A stretch of 64,000 bases of DNA from positions 25,870,148 through 25,934,147 of the forward strand of contig CM076651.1 in assembly GCA_038496675.1 (NCBI GenBank), given 5' to 3'. Positions 46,517 through 58,601 of the stretch are shown piece after piece; within the stretch, counting starts at the first letter, position 1, and the number at the start of each line of letters is the position of its first letter. The position numbers were made by a program, and so were the translations under genes. The notes under the pieces were generated by a model that saw nothing but the letters and a program-made list of their open reading frames with translations, searched no databases and was not told the origin of the DNA. Origin of the DNA: Rachycentron canadum. Lineage: Eukaryota > Chordata > Actinopteri > Carangiformes > Rachycentridae.

Positions 46517-48136
46517 TAGTTGCCAGAGCTAATCACAAAGTCTCGTCGATCGTCATTAATCATCTATCATGACACAGCCATCTTCGCATAAACTCAAATT
46601 ACTCAAACTCGCGACAGAGACAAAAATGTGTATTTTTACAGGAACAGTCCCATTGCTGTACTGTAACCTGTGACAAACATGGTATGACAACAGTTAACAA
46701 CAGCATTCATGTGCTGCATTCAAATAACATCAGCAGACTGGAAATAAAACCTGTTACCCTGACTTTTCCAAGGTGTTTAGAGCTTTTGGACTCACTATAG
46801 ATAAACAGACTAAATTATTCTTTACATTTTTTTTTTTTGTGTGTGTTTTATGTTTTTTATCAACTGAAACCAAATGCAAACATTGTACAGCTCTTCAGAA
46901 ATTAGCTGAATTAATTGCGTTAGTGTTGACTGATCAGTTTGTTGGTATAGTTGTACTTTTTTTTTTTTTTTTTCACCATGTAGGTTTATTTGAGTGGTGG
47001 AAGCTGACATGAAGTGGCTCTCCCACTCTACGCTTCAAACAAAATGACTGAATGAATACTAACATTAGGTGTCACCTCAATGAGCATCTGTGCTCAGTTC
47101 ACCTCTGCTGAGATTCCCCCGCACCTTCACAGACACACACCCTCAACAGCCTCTGGTCCCGTCACTGACATGAAGAATATAGTAAACCTCTTAAACCTAC
47201 TAAACATTTGGAAATAAGAATACATTTTGTGTTTTTAAAAGTGCTCTTGTGATCACGAAAGAGCTGCGATGCATTCAGGGACTTTTGATATATGTATATA
47301 TCTCGCTGTAAGCACGTGTGGAAATAGCCTGTGTGTACCCTCCTGGTCACTAATTCAGCTGTGAGACTACAACTTTCACAGTGAGTCCTAAGATTAACAC
47401 CTGTCTCTGAGACGAGGGAAGTTAATATCAGCCGGAGCAACGGCCTGACAGTGATTGAATCAAAATCACACATCTCTTGTAGATTGGCAGTTTATTAGCT
47501 TGCAAATGAGGCTTTCTGAATTTCTTTTTTGACATGAAAATGTTGCGTTGAGTGGCAGCATTTCTGTCCTGACACCGTCTCAACATTCTTCCTCCTCTGG
47601 TGGTTTTCTAATGGTCCTACTTAAATAAGCCTTTGTGCTGCTTTATCACACAGTGTTGTGTCTGACAAGAAAGGGCATTTTCTATTGATGTGACTGAACT
47701 GCGCCATCACTGCTGATAGAGTTTGTTCATGTGGAGAAGCACAGTATGGGCGCACAAAAGCATACAAACCAGGCCTCTGCTTCTACAACCGCGATTTCTG
47801 ACTTTCCGGCCACGTGCCATTAAAATGTGGCAGTTGTTCTTATTCTGGATACCACCTGAATAAGAACATTTGAATCACGGGGCCTGAGCTGTCCACACTA
47901 TCCAGTGTGAATCTATGCGGGCGGTCTGAATCACAGACAGGATGTCATCACTTTGTTTGGAGGAAACAACATTCTGACACCTTGCAGAGGAGTGGCGGCA
48001 TGCTGTTGGTCTCTGGAGGGACATTTTCCTGGCAAACAAGGATACTGTCAAAATGCATGCACGCGCACACACAGATAAACAAGATGGCAGACAACTTGAG
48101 CAAGCAGACAACATTTGTAGACAAAACACATCGATT
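46517..48136. other. Unique sequence
   Basis: Poly(T) runs near 46829-46840 and 46959-46973. A 103-codon minus frame (47162-47473) has no domain. No feature recognised. Confidence 0.4.
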
Positions 48137-48172
48137 CACACACACACACACACACACAGACACGCACACACA
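48137..48172. repeat. (CA)n microsatellite
   Basis: CA tract with two interruptions. Confidence 0.9.
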
Positions 48173-51100
48173 GTGGATTTAAGTAGGCAAGATTGCAGGG
48201 TCCAGGCAGCACTTTCACACCTCCCTGTCTTCCTCGTCTCTCATTCGTCCCTCTCGTGATGACAGAGCCCAGTGGGAGAGTGGTGTGAAGGGACAGGAGA
48301 GGAAGGATGCTGTGAATGTGTGTGTCCACGAGTCTGCAAAGAATGTGTGTAAATTTGCAAAGAGAGGAACGCAAGGATGATTAAATCTTATTTTATTCTT
48401 GTTTTCCATATCCTGCGGTTTCGTGTTTAAAGTTAATTTCAAGGTTCCCTCTGCTAAAAGCATGGTTTCTTGGTGGTTGGTGGTCGACGAGAGCTTTGGA
48501 CAAGACAACAGGTCCACCCCCACCATCTGAGCAGTGCTACAGTCTCTGGGCAGATCGGAGGCTGCCTCTCAGGACTTGACAAGTGAGGCCAGGGTTAGCT
48601 AGTTAGCACGCTAGCTTCAGTAGAGGGAAAGACAGGATGGAGACAAGAGTTGACATTTCTTTCCACCTCTGGAGAAAACTCAGTCAAGTTTAATGCATTT
48701 CCTCTACACTGTTAAGGAAACAGCTGCTGATGCTAATTCTGGCATGGTAATGCTTGAAAAAAGCTCCTTTAAAGGGAAAGTCTCTATTACATATTTATGC
48801 TCGACACTGCACAAAGAGTTAAGAAGTGAAATTAAAGTCAGTCCGCTTTGAAAGACAATGCCATTAACGGTTTTTATTCATTCTCAGCAGACAATAAAAC
48901 CCCAATATCTGGTGTGATCAACCTTCACCTTTAAAGCTGCAGCAGTCCTCTGTGGTACACAGCTTTTTCCCAGGCATCTTGGAGAACTTAGACTCTCTCA
49001 CTCTCTCTTTTTCTATTATGTAGATATTTTCAAATGATGATATAGAATAATATACAGCTAATTAACAATGACGGCTTCCTGTTTGTTCCTTAAAGCGTAG
49101 CACTGCCGAGATGGTTTTCTATTGTTCAGTGATGCGAATTCAACTACTGAAATTCACAGTAGTGCACTGAAACAAATGACCTGTGAGGAAGGTGCAACAG
49201 ATAAACTCGCAACGTTGTTTGGGTCTAAGCAAGAAAAGGCACTGATGTATGTTTTATGAGTCAGCCTTAACAAGTCTGATCAGGTATTGAAGCGTTGTAT
49301 AATAACTTGTCAATGCAGCTCAGGTCTTGCTTCATTCACAGACCATTTTGGGAGGAAATACACTTCTATCTAGTTAATAAAGCTTTGGGTTTGTCTAACT
49401 AGTATTAAGGAAAATCAGACTTGCAGAAAAAGTTGAAACAAGTTGAGTGAGTCTTATTTTGAAACAGAATAGCTTGAATAGAAAGTAGCTTCACTGGAAG
49501 GTATTAATTAATTAGGGGAGACAGTTTGAGGCAGCTTTATCTTAAATTTCTGAACCTTCGGTTTTTATAATAAATCTTTTTTTTTTTTTTTTTTTTATAG
49601 TTTTACTTCAAAGTCAAAGAGTTTTACACTCCAGGGATCTCAACAGTCAGTTTGCTTACACCACTGAAAGACGTGTGTGCTGCTTGTGTGTGTGTTCAAA
49701 GATCCCAGTGCACTGAAATATTTGCAGCGTGTGTTTGCATCTGCACGTGTTCTTGAGCAGGTATCAGCAGTTTAATGTTTAACACCTGTGCACCAGCGTC
49801 ACCTCAGAGCCTCTGAGCTGCTCTTTACCTCCGCGAGACGCCACTTTCTTCAACAGGCTGAAAATGGAGTTGACTCCAGCTGAGTCCCCACGAGAGTACG
49901 CACCATGGGTGTACATTTCAACACTCCACATTAATAATAGCCGCACTTTGTATTGAGGGAAACACTTTTTCTGAGGCCCCCTCCCTCTCTGTCTCTCACC
50001 CCTCCCTTGGCTGCTCACCGTGGGGGGACATTTCTTTGAAGCAAAGACGTCGACCTTTACAAATAGAGGTGAACCACTGCCAAGACTCCTGCTCACTGTT
50101 TGTGTATCACCATAAGGGAGAGATGCATTTGTGGCACAAACAGCTCAGGATGCAGATTAAATGGGCTCATGTGCTTGTTTTGTTTTTTCATCATCTTCAA
50201 TTTTCCAGCCCTCCTTTTTTTTCTGGAGAGTGGTGGAAGTGGGCAAAAGAAAGTTTGATGACACAGACTCAAACTTTTCATAAAATAAACACCCGACAAT
50301 GAAAAGCACTCGAGTAGCGCTTGAAATTTATGAAAGGCCTTTTACAGAGTGTGCAACTGAATAGCTTTGGTAAATAACTGCCTGATACCAAAGCTGCTGC
50401 TGAGTGGCAGAGCAACATTGTCAAGGTTCCCAAAGCATGTAATTATATAAACAACCTTAACCTTTTCCTCCACAAAACCAAAACTTTCCCAACAAGTCTC
50501 AGTGACAAACATCTCAGACATGATGGAGAGAAGATGAATTGAGTCTGAGCTTGACACTAACCCAAGATACACATGAGACAAAACTTCCAAAGGCACTGAG
50601 ACTCTAATGTTTCGGCTTACAAACAAGTCTGAGTCACACATACACAGTCATGAAACACAGATATCATTCAGTCTGAGTCACACTTCCCGAGGACAGCATC
50701 ATCTCCAATAACCTTCGCCAATGAATTCACTTTGAAATTACGTCAAAAGTTCTTTTTATTTTCTATTATTTATGCATTTTTGTATGTATTTTTACTTATG
50801 TACTTATGGTCACTATAATACAAATAAATAATTATTATCTAATTATCTGTCTATCGGTTCAGAGCCCACAGAGGCAGTGGTGCTGTCAAATAAAAACATG
50901 GATGTTAATTTTACCTAGTAATTTTAACTACTATTACATTTTTGACTCTGAGATCAAAATATATCTTCCAAGAGGTGTTATATATAAAAAAAGCTAGAGA
51001 GAAATCAGAGACATGGGTAAATAACTCAAGCGCTTGCCAATATTATAATCATGGACATTGCTCTTCACAGACCATCTCCAAAACCACGAAAGCCAATTTT

Positions 51101-51239
51101 CAAGAGAGGCATCATTTTGTTAAATGAGCTCTAATAGTAAACAACGACTTTCCCCCTGAGAAATTCTTAATTTTGTGAGACACCAAGTTTTATGGCCTTG
51201 CTCATTATGACATTTTAATATTTCTGGTGTCTGTGGAAA
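48173..51239. other. Mostly unique sequence
   Basis: 48590-48690 may be a relative of the 37.9 kb repeat. A 20-T run lies at 49577-49596. 49780-50100 has a 105-codon minus frame with some splice-like borders but no recognisable domain. The rest is featureless. Confidence 0.4.
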
Positions 51240-51600
51240 ATTTGGCCTGATAGTGTTGTCACAATAAAAGTCAGACAGTCACCAACAACATTAGGATTTA
51301 TCCTCCACGGACCATAAACGTCCTTTATAATGTTAATGGAAATCCAGCTTTTTTTTTTTTTTCTTTATAGAGATTAATGAAGCAAACAGTCGGTCAAGCG
51401 GAAACTGAACTGACAAAGTGCCAGACTACAGGTCAGTGGGTCACCAGAAACATTAGGAGCCATTCTCCAGGGACCATAAATAAACTGAGTGCTTAGATAA
51501 GGTCCCATGTAGTTGTCAAAAAATCATTGCTGTGGACCAGTCATGTGGAAATGTTGAATGGACAAATTGACGGACCAGTCAGCTGCCAGCGACAGACATC
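51240..51600 (+). mobile_element. Two fragments of a 'ctccagggaccat' dispersed repeat
   Basis: gtcaccaacaacattaggat...ctccacggaccataaacg and gtcaccagaaacattaggag...tctccagggaccataaata are two copies of the same motif about 160 bp apart, in tandem. A third relative is at 61.2 kb. This is a common fish repeat; class uncertain. Confidence 0.5.
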
Positions 51601-51641
51601 ACCATTTCCCCCCGTTGGTGGACAAATACATGAAATTCAGT

Positions 51642-51917
51642 GATGTAGTTTGTGGCTCAGGGCGTAGAGCAAACTGTCCACTTTTCAGAAGGTTGGTGTT
51701 TTGATCCCAGCTCCTCCAGTCCACATGTCGATGCGTCCTTGGACAAGATACCCAACTCCAAATTGCCTCTAATGGCCCTTCCCTCAGTGTACGAGTGTGG
51801 GTATGTGTGGTGGAGAACGCTGAGTGTAAATGGGTAAATGTGGTTTGTAGTGTAAAGCACACTGAATGGTTGATAAGACTAGAAAAGCTCTATATGAGAG
51901 CAGTCCATTTGGCATGA
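51642..51917 (+). mobile_element. tRNA-derived SINE
   Basis: The 5' tRNA-like part has an A box (tggctcagggcgtagagc, 51653-51670) and a B box (ggttggtgttttgatcccag, 51691-51710) at tRNA spacing. A core follows (tgtcgatgcgtccttggaca), then the tail agtgtaaagcacactgaatg, gataagactagaaaagctct and atatgagagcagtccatt. It matches the fish SINE pattern in full. The B box reads GTTTTGATCCC rather than GTTCGANTCC, so the internal RNA polymerase III promoter is weakened. Mobilised in trans by a LINE. Confidence 0.85.
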
Positions 51918-52198
51918 AGGAAATTAAAATGAAGAAACTCTCTGCAGCATTTGGCCTGCTCTGATACACATTCAGATGAAATGCAGTGGCAGCACAGGTG
52001 TTTTATATGTATGGCATTGAAAGGAGAAAAAATTAATCAACATAAAAATCAAGATGTTTTTTAACCTTCTCTGATTCTGAATCGATCCAGACATTAAATA
52101 CATTTTTCTATGGAGTTGTATGTTATGTTAAGTGAAAAACAACCACGGCAGCACAGCAAACACCAGTGAGCACACACTTTATTTTGTAATTTATATTG

Positions 52199-52203
<5 letters not shown>
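51918..52203. other. Unique sequence
   Basis: No feature recognised. Confidence 0.35.

Positions 52204-52230
<27 letters not shown>
52204..52230. repeat. (TA)n microsatellite
   Basis: Pure TA tract of about 13 units, immediately left of repeat family 2 copy 4. Confidence 0.95.
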
Positions 52231-52232
<2 letters not shown>

Positions 52233-52233
<1 letters not shown>

Positions 52234-52615
52234 ACCTCAGGCTGTCTCCAGACCTGGACCTGGACTCTGTCTGTGAAGTGAAGCCAACGCTGAAGAGTCT
52301 TCAACCTTCATTCTCTCTAATGACCATCAGGGGGCGACTCCACTGGTTGTTAAAGAAGTCAGATTGTATTGAAGTCTATGGGAAAATGTCCCCACTTCTC
52401 CCTTGATTTATTAGCTCAGTAAACGTTTTCCTAATCAGTTTATGGTCTCAGTCTTTTGTTTCAAGTCTTCAATACAACATGATGTTTATTTTTTTAATGA
52501 TGGTCTATTTAGAGGAAAATAGACCATAAAGCAGGGGATGAGTTGGGGGGCGTGGTTACTGTGTGATTGACAGAAGGTACCACCCAATTAGGATAGAGTC
52601 CAGAGCAGGTCAGAT
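52233..52615 (+). mobile_element. Repeat family 2, copy 4 (3' truncated)
   Basis: gtctccagacctggacctgg, ccttcattctctctaatgac, the gggggcgactccactggttg block, gaagtctatgggaaaatgtc and gtgtgattgacagaaggtac are present. The match ends after gagcaggtcagatcc, where copies 1 and 3 continue. Confidence 0.8.
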
Positions 52616-53117
52616 CCCCCCTTAACATATAATACAAATTTTACAGATTTCTCCCCATAACTCAGTAGAAATGTTGCCAGTCTGTTGCCCTCTCCCTCAG
52701 TGTGGTGATATCCAGACAGGAGGCAGAGGAAAGGAGACGAGAAGAGAAGAGAGAGAGGAGACAAGCAGCTCACATGAAGGATGAGCCCACTTCTCTTTAT
52801 TTGACCTCTCTTTTTACCTGTGTCAGTCTGAGATGCCTCACTTTCTTCATCGATGACACACTCATTTCTTTCTCTCACACATTTCCCCCTTTGATCCTCA
52901 TGCCTAATATTTACACTATTATAAAACTAATCTGGATTTTAAGTCCAAACCAGTCATTTCTCTTCTCCGTTCTATTCTTCTGAGGACATTTAGTAGCTCT
53001 CACATACTCTCTCTCTCTCAGGGGGAGTGAGGGAGAGAAGATGGTGGGCGCCTCTCCAGGGCGTGCTTTGGATTTGGTTGAACCACCTGGGCTCACAGCA
53101 GTTCACAGGAGACAGAC
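52616..53117. other. Unique sequence
   Basis: 52715-52765 is a purine-rich G/A block. At 53021 a pyrimidine-rich tract ends in tctctctcag, followed by a plus frame (GSEGEKMVGASPGRALDLVE) without a clear donor, so I do not call it. Confidence 0.35.
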
Positions 53118-53198
53118 AGACACACACACTCACACAGACACACACAAAAAGAGGGAGGAACAGACCAGCTGGTGTGTGTGTCTGCGTGTGTGTATGTA

Positions 53199-53230
<32 letters not shown>
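53118..53230. repeat. Inverted (CA)n / (TG)n low-complexity pair
   Basis: CA-rich 53118-53145 and TG-rich 53171-53230 are separated by 25 bp. Further CA tracts lie at 53345-53360 and 53380-53405. Confidence 0.9.
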
Positions 53231-53232
<2 letters not shown>

Positions 53233-53465
53233 TTATGAGATATGCAGAGCTTCTCATGCCATTCCCAGTGGGTTTCCTATCACAACACATTACACACTTT
53301 CTACCTCTCACCTCCTCCTAAATCCATCTCTCTTAGACTCTCACAGACACACACACACATAAATTTTGAACGCACACAAGCACACACACACGCACAGACA
53401 AACACACTCCACACTCTGCAGTGTACAGTACTGAACCAGTGCTGTGCTGGCTAGCTGAGTAACAG

Positions 53466-53609
53466 TCGGAGACAGAGAGTGTGGTGGGAGGTTTGGATGG
53501 TGTCCCAGTGTTTATTGAGGAGAAGGCCAGTGGTGGAGTGATGCCGAGAGCCTCGGTGGACCCGCTCTGCCTCCCACATGACATCCTCCTAATGTCGGAC
53601 ACGGAATAA
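53466..53609 (+). CDS. Coding-like block, strand ambiguous; possible last exon
   Basis: From an acceptor-like gctgagtaacag (poor pyrimidine tract) a plus frame runs 47 codons to TAA at 53607. It includes DGVPVFIEEKASGGV and ends LCLPHDILLMSDTE. 30 of 47 third positions are G or C. AATAAA occurs at about 54075, which would give a 470-bp 3' UTR. The minus strand is equally open here (TEALGITPPLAFSSINTGTP) with similar third-position GC, so the true strand is not decided. No family recognised. Confidence 0.33.
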   Translation, partial: SETESVVGGLDGVPVFIEEKASGGVMPRASVDPLCLPHDILLMSDTE

Positions 53610-55904
53610 CAACACTTCTACCTTAATGCAGTGAAAACTAAGTTTCAAACAGGCTACCTAAAAGTTTTCCTGAATACATATTGATTTCAGAAAATTGGAC
53701 CTGAGGTTCGTGATTGAAGTTGGGAGTCATATCATAATGATTTTGTCATTTTGTTTCAGTTCTACAAAAGGAAACAGGTTTATGTTACTGAGCTAGAGCT
53801 GAGAAGATACAGTGGTTGGGTTTATATCACTTCAGTTACACAGTTACACTGCAGATAGATCATATTGGTGTATAGCTTGAGCAATGAGTAAGAAGAAATG
53901 TCATTACAGAAACGCCACATACAATAAGCTGGTGGTAATATCTGAAAAAGTGTCTGTATTACAGCAGAGAGCAGTGTACATTTTATTATAGCAATATGCC
54001 AGTACATATCATCACAACTACAAAATTTAATTAAGGGATTCTTATCCAAAGTGTTTATGTTATGCATCTATTAAAATAAAACCCTGGCCAATGTACTGTA
54101 TCATTATAAGATGTTATTACACCAAACACAAATTTCCCTACTGTTCAGTAATTTTACAATATCATGACATAAACTGATATTTTTAGAGCCCACCTGACAA
54201 GATCTTTTTTTTTTTTTTTTTTTATCACAAAACACACACACAGACACACACACAGTTTCACACACACACAGGAAATGTGTCTATGATCGTGGTTGATGAT
54301 CACATATAAGTTAGTGATCTTAAACAGGCGGCAGCCATCACAGAACATCTGGTACCCGTCACAATAATATTAAATTTGTCAATATTCAGCCGCAACCAGT
54401 CTCCCTTCCTCTCACAGAACACCTGAAATGAGCTCTTTTAATGTTTGTTATGCCCCAGTCCAGGAATGGAAGCACTACATTAAAGTACAAAGAGGTTTCT
54501 GCCTCTGTCCCCCTAAAGTCCAATCACTGACTTATCATAGAGTAAGATCATTTATTACATTCAAAATTACAACTTCAGGGTGAACCACGGCCAAAACAAA
54601 TGATAATCTCTTTAGAAAGTGCGTTGGTCTATATACATACACCAGAAAAAAAAAAAAATATATATATATTTCCCATACTCTCACCAGCACTGACAAAATC
54701 CACAGGTAACACACAGAACAAAAAAAAGTAGACTATCAGTTTGGAGGCTGGGGCAGAACTGATGCTGCTGTCAGGTTAGCCTCCAGAGAACGGGGCGACC
54801 CGGGCCATTTGAATTACAGGATGTTGTAATGCAGCCAACACGTTCCACGCCAGGCCCATGAATCCAGCCAGTCAGGAGGGACCGAGAGGTGGAGCGCTCC
54901 TTCTCACACCACACAGTCATACAGAAAAAAAACTGGACATAGATCAGTTATATGGCCAGAGCAGGAACAACCTGTAGCTGCTGGAGGTGGGTGTGGCAGA
55001 GGGTCATCAGCACCTGGGCCCATCAGAAACTCACACACAGGCTCACTGCTCCTTTTAAAAACTGTGTTGGAGGTCAGATCTGGCTCCCCTCCCTGGGGAT
55101 CCTGTGTGGATTTAAATAAAACCAAACAGGTTTGTGACACATGACACAGGTTTGTAACATCTGGCTACACAGGATTACTGGTGCAGCGCTGAAAGATGTT
55201 TTTTTTTCTTTTTAACTCTAACAAAACAGACAAAATGGCGAATAGGCATAGTTTGTGTAATGACGTCGTCCGGGTGAAAATTACCTTGTTTGCCTGCTCT
55301 TGAACTAAGAGCAGAATTATCAGTACTTATCATTGCATTACATACTCAGTATCACTAGATATGATCCTAAATATTAAAGATATTAATTCATATAAAAAAA
55401 ATAATATTCCAATGCTGCAGAGTTCACTCAGCATGCAGCTGAGGCCAATCCATCAGCATGGTTGACACTGTAGACATAAAAATAACCTAAGGATTGAACA
55501 TCAGTAATGTTCCAGTAGTTGAATTACTTATTTCTGGCTGTCACTGTTAAAGTTAAGTCATCATCAAAACACAAAGACTGGGAGGAAAGTTTTGGATGGT
55601 GAAGTTGAAGCAAGGTTCTCAGATATTATAAGATCATCCGAGACAGAGTTGTGACTGCTCTTTAAATAATAATAAGCATATGTGCTCTAAACACCATCGT
55701 TCCACTAAGGTTAAGAAGCATTTCACTGATGCCCCATGGTAAAATAGTAACTGCATTAATGAGATCAAGGGAATCTGTCAGGCAGCTGAAAGAAAATAGA
55801 TGGAAAATGAGACACTCACAGTTTAATTTAACAAAGAAGTACGCCTGGAAAGAAAGCTTTAGGCCCCTGCATCAAAATGTCCAGAATTGTTCATTACCAT
55901 AATA
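53610..55904. other. Mostly unique sequence
   Basis: A 19-T run at 54205-54223 is followed by CA-rich sequence to 54271. At 55098 an acceptor-like aaatccacacag (minus strand) opens a 65-codon frame (DPQGGEPDLTSN...) that runs to a stop at 54904. It lacks other support. No transposon recognised. Confidence 0.4.
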
Positions 55905-56445
55905 ACTTTGTGGGGCTTCTCATATCACTGCATTGCCGATGACACCACATTATACCTTCCCACCGGACAACCCCACCATCCCTGTGTGGATTTTGGCCTG
56001 TCTGTCTGACATATCCACATGGATGAAGGAACGTCACCTTCAACTAAGTTTTTCTAAGACTGAACTCCGAAAGGACACATGTCACTCTGCTGCTCGTTGA
56101 GCTGCGCTGGCTACACATGACGACAAAATGAAATTCAATTTATTAGTCTTATGCTCCTTCTTGACCACGACATACCTTCAAAGAATGTTGTTTGACGCTG
56201 CCAACCCATTAAAGAGGCAATCACGGTCCAGACTGTCCTCATCTGTTCTTCCCTGACAGTGGATAATAAATGCTATCAGAGCAAGGATGTCTGTCCCTAC
56301 AGATGTATGATGCACTTTCACTGCACGTCTTTATTTGATCTTCTTGCATTTATTAAATAGATGTGGTACTCATTACCAATGATGTCCCTCACTTGCAAGT
56401 CGCTTTGGATAAAAGCATTTGCCATGTAAATAAATGAAATGTATC
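55905..56445 (+). mobile_element. L2-like LINE remnant with internal deletion
   Basis: cttctcatatcactgcattg and gatgacaccacattatacct (YADDTT-like) lead to gaaggaacgtcaccttcaac and gactgaactccga. The sequence then jumps to aaggacacatgtcactctgc. Relative to the 38.5 kb copy, about 265 bp between those points is missing. The 3' tail caagtcgctttggataaaag, catttgccatgtaaat is intact. Stops and frameshifts throughout. Confidence 0.85.
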
Positions 56446-56479
56446 TTGAATTAGAGTTGGTATTACAGCTACACAGACG

Positions 56480-57340
56480 ATCTCATTGAACCCTGTAAAA
56501 AAAAAATGTTACCATGGGAAGTTTCACTTAATGAGCTTTGCAGGACTGTCAATGAGCGACTGAGACTGTCCTCCACCTCATGTACTGACCCTCTACCAAC
56601 AGCATTTTTAAGCAGGTGTTTGGTTTCAGAATATGACCTGAACATGTTCAATGCATATCTTCGAATTGGCATTTTCACTTATCCTAAATAAGGGTTTTAG
56701 AGAAACCTTAACTAGACAGTAATGCACTGAGCCATAGGCCATTCATTAGTGACACACTTTAAAAATGGCTTCAGAGCAAATAAACGCTTTTGTTAAAGAA
56801 AACAGTATCCTGGAGGAATTTCAGGCTTAAGAATAAACCACATCACTGAAACTGCTTCGATCAAACTAATAAGTGACCTCAGACTAAACTCTGATGAAAA
56901 TAAGGTGTAAGTTCTTGTCGGTCTGTCTGACTGTGTTAAACTGGTTCAAAACATTAAGGAATCGTGCTTTGCACTAGTCTTGTAGCTGTGTCAGAAACGT
57001 AACATCTGCTGTGGGGTTGTTTGAGGGAGCTGCCACTTGGTGACATCAGACAGCTCAAAGTACTGTATGTTTCTATGCTGATGACACACAGCTGTACATC
57101 TCTGCTGAGTCAAGTGATTCTGCAGCTATAAACTCTGACTACTTGTCTTCAATCAATAAATAAATGGATGAACAATAGATTTCTTTTAAAGTTAAATGAG
57201 GATAGAACTGAAATCCTCTTAGTCCGCACCAAAACATAAACAGAAGAGAAGAGTTCAATAACATGGGGAAATGTATTCTCTGGATTGAATCTGAGGTTAT
57301 GAGTCTTGGTGTTATCTTGGAGGCCCTCCTCCTTACTTAC
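56480..57340 (+). mobile_element. Second LINE remnant (CR1/L2 group), RT domain
   Basis: SSTSCTDPLPTAFL near 56570 (conserved start of the RT region) is followed by VKENSILEEFQ near 56795, HITETASIKLISDLRLNSDE near 56840-56900 and VLVGLSDCVKLV (degenerate LLDLSAAFDTV). FYADDTQLYISAES, with an intact YADD catalytic box, lies near 57070-57110. INKWMNNRFLLKLNEDRTEI and SLGVIL near 57303 complete the order of blocks in fish LINE ORF2. Frameshifted and dead. Confidence 0.85.
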
Positions 57341-57881
57341 TGATTAATCACACACCTCCAAAAACACTGGCGTCACCTGCTGCCGGTTCGTTGGAGGTTC
57401 GCAGCAACGGTTGTCAGAGAATCGGACATGCAGCTTTTATCAATTATGCCCTGAAGCTATGCAGAAACTAGATATCAGAAAAACCAGCTCACAAAATATA
57501 TTTAAAGCAAATAAAAAAAAAATGTCTTCAAATCAGCTTTTAACTAGTTCTGATTTCTGATTTTTTTCTTATGAAAGTGAATTTAATTATACAAATTGTG
57601 AAGCTGTGTAGCAACAAGTCCATTCAATTACAAATAACAAAAAATTGCAGGAGGGAAATGTCAAACTGGGTTTGAGGTCAATTTTAAATAGTGTTGTCAC
57701 TACAGAACCTGTCCAGCAGAGAGCTCTAAGAGGGCTAATTCTTTATCTGCAAACCAAATATTTTGGGCTGACCATGAAAATAATATAAAAAAGAATATAT
57801 GCAAGGCAAGCAAGGACAGGACAATATAACAGGTTGGCACAACCATCAACCCCCCTGCCTTGGCCAAAATAGCCTCCTCAC
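57341..57881. other. Unique sequence
   Basis: Poly(A) run near 57510. No feature recognised. Confidence 0.35.
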
Positions 57882-58006
57882 CTACAGTACACCGCATTTC
57901 CACACACAGAGACTGGGAATGTGGAACAGGGAACAGTGACAGCAGTCCGGTCCAGTTTGAGTGGGCCACCACCTTGGTGGGGGCCCATCTGCTGTACTGT
58001 GACTGG
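57882..58006 (-). CDS. Candidate internal exon, partner of 58468-58601
   Basis: On the minus strand an acceptor (tttttcactgccttatag) ends at 58007 and a donor (TGTAG then GTGAGG) starts at 57881. Read in the phase set by the upstream candidate exon, the 125 bp gives 41 open codons plus two bases, including TVPCSTFPVSVCGNAVYC. A second frame is also open and belongs to a 141-codon minus frame. Four cysteines near its end continue the Cys-rich character of the upstream exon. 21 of 41 third positions are G or C. No family identified. Confidence 0.35.
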
Positions 58007-58467
58007 CTATAAGGCAGTGAAAAACAAGTATTAAAAAAATGAACTATTAACACACGAATGTGAGACCTGTCAGAGATGTCATGCAGTTCCAACACTAACC
58101 AGAAACGTCTCCCTTCCATCAGCATGTGGGTGGTTCACAATCACATCTATCACACCCTCTGTGGGCTGTGTGAGCCCTCCTAGCCACCAGAGCTGTCATC
58201 CTAATATGATGGATTTTGATGAAATGCCTCCCACAAGATTAGGAAGAGGTAGTGGAGCTGTCGAGGGCCGTATACTGTGGACGTCCATCTGAATTATCCG
58301 CTGGTTTCTCTCTGCTTCACTCTAACTGGCATTAAAACTGTTTAAAAATTCAAATTTATGCTGATGAACCCTGCAGCCACCCTCTGAAGTAGCCAGTAGT
58401 TAATTCCGGACGTTCCCCTGACACAGTGCAGCGGGGGTTTGGCTGATGTTGGGGAGAGTCACCTCAC
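58007..58467. other. Intron-like sequence
   Basis: Lies between the two minus-strand exon candidates. No repeat recognised. Confidence 0.35.
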
Positions 58468-58601
58468 CTGAGGGCAGGTTTGGGGGTTAACATGAGGATC
58501 CTGCTCTGACAGGGTGTCAATACAAAGCAATTTACGGGACCCCATGAAGAATCGACCCCCTAGATAACAGGCAATTTCTCTGCTCTGCTGGTCACCACAG
58601 C
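58468..58601 (-). CDS. Candidate internal exon, Cys-rich
   Basis: On the minus strand a good pyrimidine tract (tttacttttctctgctctga... gcgcag) ends at 58602 and a donor GTGAGG starts at 58467. The frame is two bases then 44 codons: CGDQQSREIACYLGGRF, a hydrophobic middle, and CIDTLSEQDPHVNPQTCPQ. The CG...R.I.C...C spacing is reminiscent of a thrombospondin type 1 repeat, but the first CxxC and WxxW motifs are not in this exon, so I do not assign the family. It ends in phase 0, matching the start of the 57882-58006 candidate 461 bp downstream. Confidence 0.38.

Noticed and set aside
51642..51720. A tRNA gene
   Set aside because: A and B boxes are present, but the B box is degenerate, the acceptor stem does not pair, and a full SINE tail follows.
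53021..53110. Plus-strand exon after tctctctctctcag
   Set aside because: The acceptor is a (CT)n run and no donor follows before CA-repeat sequence.
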